Shown here: positions 60,320 to 64,000 of the stretch, piece after piece
How the letters are laid out: each line of letters begins with the position of its first letter
How positions within the stretch are numbered: position 1 is the first letter of the stretch
NCBI GenBank assembly: GCA_026120185.1
Contig: JANUWF010001165.1
Location: 1,736,001 to 1,800,000, forward strand
DNA length: 64,000 nt
Direction of reading: 5' to 3'
Source: Voacanga thouarsii
Taxonomy: Eukaryota > Streptophyta > Magnoliopsida > Gentianales > Apocynaceae
Made by a program: the position numbers and the translations under genes
The notes under the pieces: generated by a model
Seen by the model: the letters and a program-made list of their open reading frames with translations, nothing else
Databases searched by the model: none
What the model was told of the DNA's origin: nothing

Positions 60320-61105
60320 TTGAGGAATTTGGATACCGGTCCGTTAGAAAAGCTTCCAACTGTCTCGACTGGTATAGAAACTTGAGAATCGTTCATAAGT
60401 CAGAAAAATTACTCTATGTCTAGATGCTTTTATTTCACCACCACCAGCTCAAGATGCTCATGCTGATGAGCATACTATCCACAAGAAGCATAAGAAGGAT
60501 AGTGAAACGGCGTCTTGTATTATGCTGGCGTTAATGACTCCTGAGCTGCAAAAACAGCATGAGCATATGGATGCTCAATCGATAATTCTCCATCTTCGAG
60601 ACCTGTTTGACGCCTAAGCTAGAATAGAGAGATATGAGATCTCGAAGTAACTGTTCTGCTCTAAAATGGTTGAGGGTGCTTCTGTGGCTACTCATGGGCT
60701 GAAGATGTTAGGCTTGATTGAGAAGCTTGGATCTCTTGGGTGCGTTATAGGCCATGAATTTAGTGTTGACTTAATTCTACAATCTTTACCCAATTATTTT
60801 TCATAATTTGTGATTAACTATCAAATGAAAGGATTGAGTTCACCATTCTTGAGTTGATCAATCTTCTCAAGACTGTGAAGTCCTCTATAAAGAAGGATTG
60901 CAAAGCGGTCTTGATGGTAGAATCTTCTTCTTCCAAGAAAAAAGTTCAAAGGAAGAAGAAGAAGGCTCCCACTAAGCCCAAAAATGGTGTGAAGAAGAAG
61001 GATGCGGCCACTAAAGGCCCATGCCATCACTATGGCAAAATAGGCTACTAAAGGCACAACTACAAAGCTTACTTGGAGACCGTCAAAGAAAAGAAGTAGA
61101 AGGAG
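60320..61105 (+). pseudogene. copia gag pseudogene
   Basis: Fragments in order: WYRNLRIVHKSEKLLYV (about 60368-60420), SCIMLALMTPELQKQHEHMD (about 60510-60570), MLGLIEKLGSLG (about 60705), VDLILQSLPNYFS (about 60770), then after a frameshift near 60830 FTILELINLLKTVKSSIKKD. A Lys-rich stretch (60940-61010) precedes a damaged zinc knuckle CHHYGKIGY-stop-RHNYK (61021-61065), where the second, fourth and possibly other ligands are lost. This is the gag order of Tnt1/SIRE-like plant copia polyproteins. Multiple stops. Confidence 0.88.
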
Positions 61106-61600
61106 AAGCTTGCGGGTACTTCTACTTCTATTTCTAGTATGTTTATGATTGAAATTAATACTGCCTTTAGAAATGAGACATGAGTATTAGGTACCGGATG
61201 TAGATCTTATTTGTGTAATAACTTGTAGGAACTAAAGGATAGTAGAAGGCTAGCGAAAGGTGACGTGGACTTGCTACTACAAATGGAGCAAAAATTGTTG
61301 CACTTGTTGTGGGGATATACCAGTTGAATCTGCCTTTAGGATTAGTTTTACAACTATAAAACTATTATTTTGTACTAGTTTTAATGAAAAATGTTATCTC
61401 AGTTGCACGCTTAGACTTGCATGGATTTCATTTGATATTTAAGAATAAATGTTGTTCTTTTTCATTGAATGATATTCATTATAGTTCTGCAACTTTGGCC
61501 AATGATATTCATATATTGTGTACTGTGCTATTCATTAGGATAGTGTTAAGCTTGATCATAAGAGTCGAATCTGTAAGCTATGAATAGTTTTGGATTTTCT
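61106..61600 (+). pseudogene. copia protease and gag-pre-integrase remnant
   Basis: MFMIEINTAFRNET and, after a stop, VLGTGCRSYLCNNL near 61177-61225. The family site is DTG; here it reads GTG, so the catalytic Asp is lost. KNVISVARLDLHGFHLIF (61386-61440) and FSLNDIHYSSATLANDIHIL follow, as in copia polyproteins upstream of the integrase. The gag-pre-integrase homology fades near 61600. Confidence 0.8.
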
Positions 61601-63110
61601 TATTAATTGTTTAAGCATTCCTCACATGTAAGGAAGTAAGGAACTATAAGTTTGATTTGCGAGATGAAATTTTAGCTGGAGAAGTAAAATTTATCGGGAA
61701 TCTAACTTGTTCTCTTTTGAGAATTGTGGTAGCATATTAAACAAGGATTGATTGTCGAAGCAAGGAGTTAAGTTAGTTATAGAGATAGAATAATATATTT
61801 TTGGGGATCAGATGGGTATGATTAAATTTTAAAAGAAGTAAGGTGAAGGAAGTGTAAAGCATAATACTAAGAGCAAAGGTTTAAACCATTGTTGAAGGAA
61901 TACTAAAGATATCTAGCCTGGTGTTGTAGCCTGCGAGACCCAGTAGTAATGGTATAAGAAAAGGTTGGAATTTTAAAGCTATGTATAGACCAGAGAATAT
62001 TGGATAGTTTGGTCATCGAAGATATATATGGCTATTCCTAAGTTAGAGTTGAGATAAGGATATTATTAAGTGTGAATTTGAGAAGAAGATATACATGAGA
62101 TTGTGACTAACATTGCGAATATGTACCAAGGATGAGTGGTGATGTTATACTAATTAACAAAGGCTCTAATGCTTATGGTGTAGATGCATAGGATTTCAAT
62201 CTTGCTTTGATAATTTTATGGTGCCTTTTCAGATAACACCTTATGTATTTGAAATGCCTTAAGGATATAAGACAATCGAAATTGGTGTTAGAAAGTGTAG
62301 ATGGTATAAATTTCCGTCAAGTTTGATAAGTGAAAGTTTAGTTGAGCATAGTTCTATTTTTGGAATGAGCGGTAATCAGGGGTGGTTTTAAGATAGCCCT
62401 AGCCCTAGCCCAAGTAGAGGCTACATGGGATGTCATCGAGTATTGTATCTAAGTGGGATCCTAGATTCGCTACAACATTTTAGACTAAGTTCCTAGAGAT
62501 AAGGGGATTAACTTGGAAGTTTTGTACTATAGCATATCCTCCAAAATTGATAGCCAGTCGGAGAGACTTATTAAGATACTAAAGGAAATGTTTAGGGCAT
62601 GTATGCTGGGCTTTGTTGATAAATGGACAAAATGTGTGCCGTATAAAAATAGGCTGGCAACGGTAATTACCGATCTTCTATTGGGATGGCCCTATAAGAA
62701 GCAATGCAAAGCCAGATATGTCAAGTACCATTATAGTAGGGATAAATGGAAGATAGGCAGATTATCAAATCCAGTGAAATTCATGTTCAAGAAAAGGCAG
62801 ACAAGGTAAAAGTAACAAGAGAAAGACCGAACATGACTCGGAGTTGGAAAAAGAGTTATACGAATGATAGGAAGAGAATGATGCAACTGTCATTTATAGA
62901 TTGGACTTACCAAGCATTTTATGGAGATTATGAGACGTGTTTCATATATCTCAGCTAAAGATGTGTGATCCTGATGTGAAATATGTTTTACCGACGAGCT
63001 TTTACTAATGTAACCTGATTTGAGTTACATAGAGAAGCTGATTAAGATTCTAAATTGAAGCATCAAGACTTTTCGAAATAAGCAGATATCAAATGAGAAA
63101 GTGTTATGGG
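61601..63110 (+). pseudogene. Gypsy pol remnant, part I (RT to C-terminus)
   Basis: RT-like traces near 62025-62110 (LELR-stop-GYY, then EEDIHEIVTNIANMYQ). A jump then leads to late integrase: SSSIVSKWDPRFATTF near 62435, SQSERLIKILKEMFRACMLG at 62545-62605, KADKVKVTRERPNMTRS near 62800. The C-terminus is DLSYIEKLIKILN and IKTFRNKQIS near 63015-63105. These are Del/Tekay-type motifs. Large deletions and stops throughout. Confidence 0.75.
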
Positions 63111-63554
63111 AGCATCACGATATACAAGAAAACAGCTGGATTATTACAACCACAGGCAATACCAAAATGGAAATGGGAGGAGGTAGTGATGGAATTTGTC
63201 ACCAACTTGGCCATGTCAAAAACCCAAAAAGGATGCCATTTGGGTAGTGGTTAATCGACTAACAAAGGCAGTGCATTTTATCCCTGTAAATGTAAGAGAC
63301 TTTATAAAAATGTTAGCTTAGACAAATGTACGGGAAATAGTAAAGTTGCATGAAATACCCTCAAGTATCACCTCTAATCGAGACCCAAGGTCTACATCAC
63401 TGCCTGGGGCAAAGTTCCAATAACAATGGGTTTTAATTTGAAGTTAAGTATGCCGGTGCATAAGATGCCATGTGGGAAGCAGAAGAATGGATGAAACAGA
63501 AATATCCTGACTTAAAAGAAAGGTACACTAGAATTTTGGGACAAAATTCTTCTA
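63111..63554 (+). pseudogene. Gypsy integrase remnant, part II (out of order)
   Basis: After the pol C-terminus of part I the sequence returns to the start of an integrase core: PKWKWEEVVMEFVTNL near 63160, IWVVVNRLTKAVHFIPVNVR near 63235, IVKLHEIPSSITSNRDPRST near 63335-63395. It then skips to the pol end (ILGQNSS-like context at 63530-63555). The DRD region therefore occurs twice, at 62435 and 63370. Confidence 0.75.
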
Positions 63555-63566
63555 TTGAGGGTAGGA
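63555..63566 (+). other. Polypurine tract before LTR F3
   Basis: TTGAGGGTAGGA directly against TGTGAAGCCCC. Confidence 0.75.
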
Positions 63567-64000
63567 TGTGAAGCCCCACCTAAAGCCTACCCTAGAGTAA
63601 GAGGGATGTGATGCATATCATGTCATCATGTATAAAATAAATCACTTGAATAATTTTTGTGTGCCTTAGAATTGTGGTTTATAGGAGATATGATTTAGTT
63701 GTGCTTGTTGAGTAGAAAGGGTAATATGGTAATTTTGCTTGGGGTCGGAATTGGAAGATGGCTTGAGGTTTAAATAAGAAGAATATTTTGTTGAGAAAAT
63801 AAAAACAACAATTAATGTGGTTAAGTGGTTAGAGCTTTGTGAATTAATCTCTAAGGTCTTGAGTTCAAATCCCATCACTTAAGTTTTATTCATATTTATC
63901 TTAGCCATGTTTGACTTTTTGTTTTCCTTACATTCCTTAAAAATAGGAATGTTGTCTTAAAGAAGATATAATGATAATGTCTTGACCATGTGATCTTGTT
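63567..64000 (+). repeat. LTR F3, 5' portion (runs off window)
   Basis: TGTGAAGCCCCACCTAAAGC, then GTAAGAGGGATGTGATGCAT, matching the starts of F1 and F2. Unlike those it follows a PPT and pol, so it is a 3' LTR. It links the F solo LTRs to a Del/Tekay-type pol. Confidence 0.88.
63818..63871 (+). other. tRNA-like box A/box B pair in LTR F3
   Basis: TGGTTAAGTGG (63818-63828) fits box A perfectly, and GTTCAAATC (63863-63871) fits box B, 34 bp apart, about 250 bp into the LTR. Third copy of the arrangement. Confidence 0.6.

Larger units (their letters stand above)
57420..61600 (+). mobile_element. Truncated Ty1/copia retrotransposon
   Basis: A single LTR (about 57420-58297), an exact tRNA-iMet PBS, a 2 kb leader, gag (60320-61105), protease and the beginning of the gag-pre-integrase region. 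IN, RT, RNase H and the 3' LTR are absent. At about 61600 it abuts a gypsy remnant. The order gag-PR-(IN) and the protein motifs identify copia. Confidence 0.85.

Noticed and set aside
63810..63885. Possible tRNA gene
   Set aside because: Box A and box B are present, but there is no acceptor stem pairing and no full cloverleaf. The same sequence recurs inside other LTR copies. Kept as a tRNA-like element only.

Overview
The window is plant nuclear DNA, very AT-rich. It consists almost entirely of LTR retrotransposons inserted into one another, the texture of pericentromeric or other heterochromatin in a flowering plant. Two element families carry primer-binding sites for initiator tRNA-Met (TGGTATCAGAGC type) and another carries one for plant tRNA-Asp (TGGCACCGTTGCCGGGGA type). 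Gag and pol remnants are of Ty3/gypsy and Ty1/copia type. I found no host gene, no functional tRNA or rRNA gene and no intact transposon ORF. The species cannot be named from the sequence.

Layout. (1) 1-10284: a minus-strand Del/Tekay-like gypsy element ('Element 1'), running off the left edge. Its gag-pol is decayed and its two LTRs differ by a 1.5 kb indel. (2) 10285-30590: a nest of one non-autonomous, tRNA-Asp-primed gypsy family (Tat/Athila-like, TR-GAG type; copies A, B, C, D), inserted in and around a copia LTR. A is a 3' end plus LTR. B is a minus-strand element with two LTRs, split by C and by a second copia LTR. C is the best-preserved element: two LTRs, PBS, broken gag and a perfect TSD. 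D is a minus-strand 3' half with a 'plant transposon protein'-like ORF that resumes at 41269. (3) 30591-41268: a forward solo LTR of the Element 1 family sitting in D's ORF. It is itself split by 'Element 2' (33065-40709, minus), a fairly complete gypsy element with gag, PR, RT, RNase H and IN, whose pol frame reads into its LTR. (4) 41423-about 41960: a CACTA-like transposon end, then about 1.2 kb that I cannot assign. (5) 43210-57340: 'Element G', the Element 2 family in forward orientation, arranged LTR fragment - pol - LTR - gag. Its pol and central LTR are interrupted by three solo LTRs: F1 (4.3 kb, minus), F2 (4.4 kb, forward, perfect TSD) and H (1.8 kb, A-D family, perfect TSD). (6) 57420-61600: a copia element truncated after the protease. 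(7) 61600-63566: a scrambled gypsy pol remnant ending at a PPT. (8) 63567-64000: the start of a third F-type LTR.

Nothing here acts as a pathway. What can be read is a stratigraphy of insertions, solo-LTR formation, internal deletions and unequal recombination. The most distinctive observations are: tRNA-like box A / box B sequences in all three F-type LTRs; a repeated AAGTGTGGGGG-type purine box about 1.0-1.5 kb upstream of the terminal PPT in A-D, which could be an internal plus-strand primer; pol coding that continues through the PPT into the LTR in Element 2/G; and a gag joined to the tail of an unrelated ORF in C. All boundaries were read by eye from internal repeats, PBS/PPT signals and TSDs. 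Lineage names are assignments by motif, not by database search.
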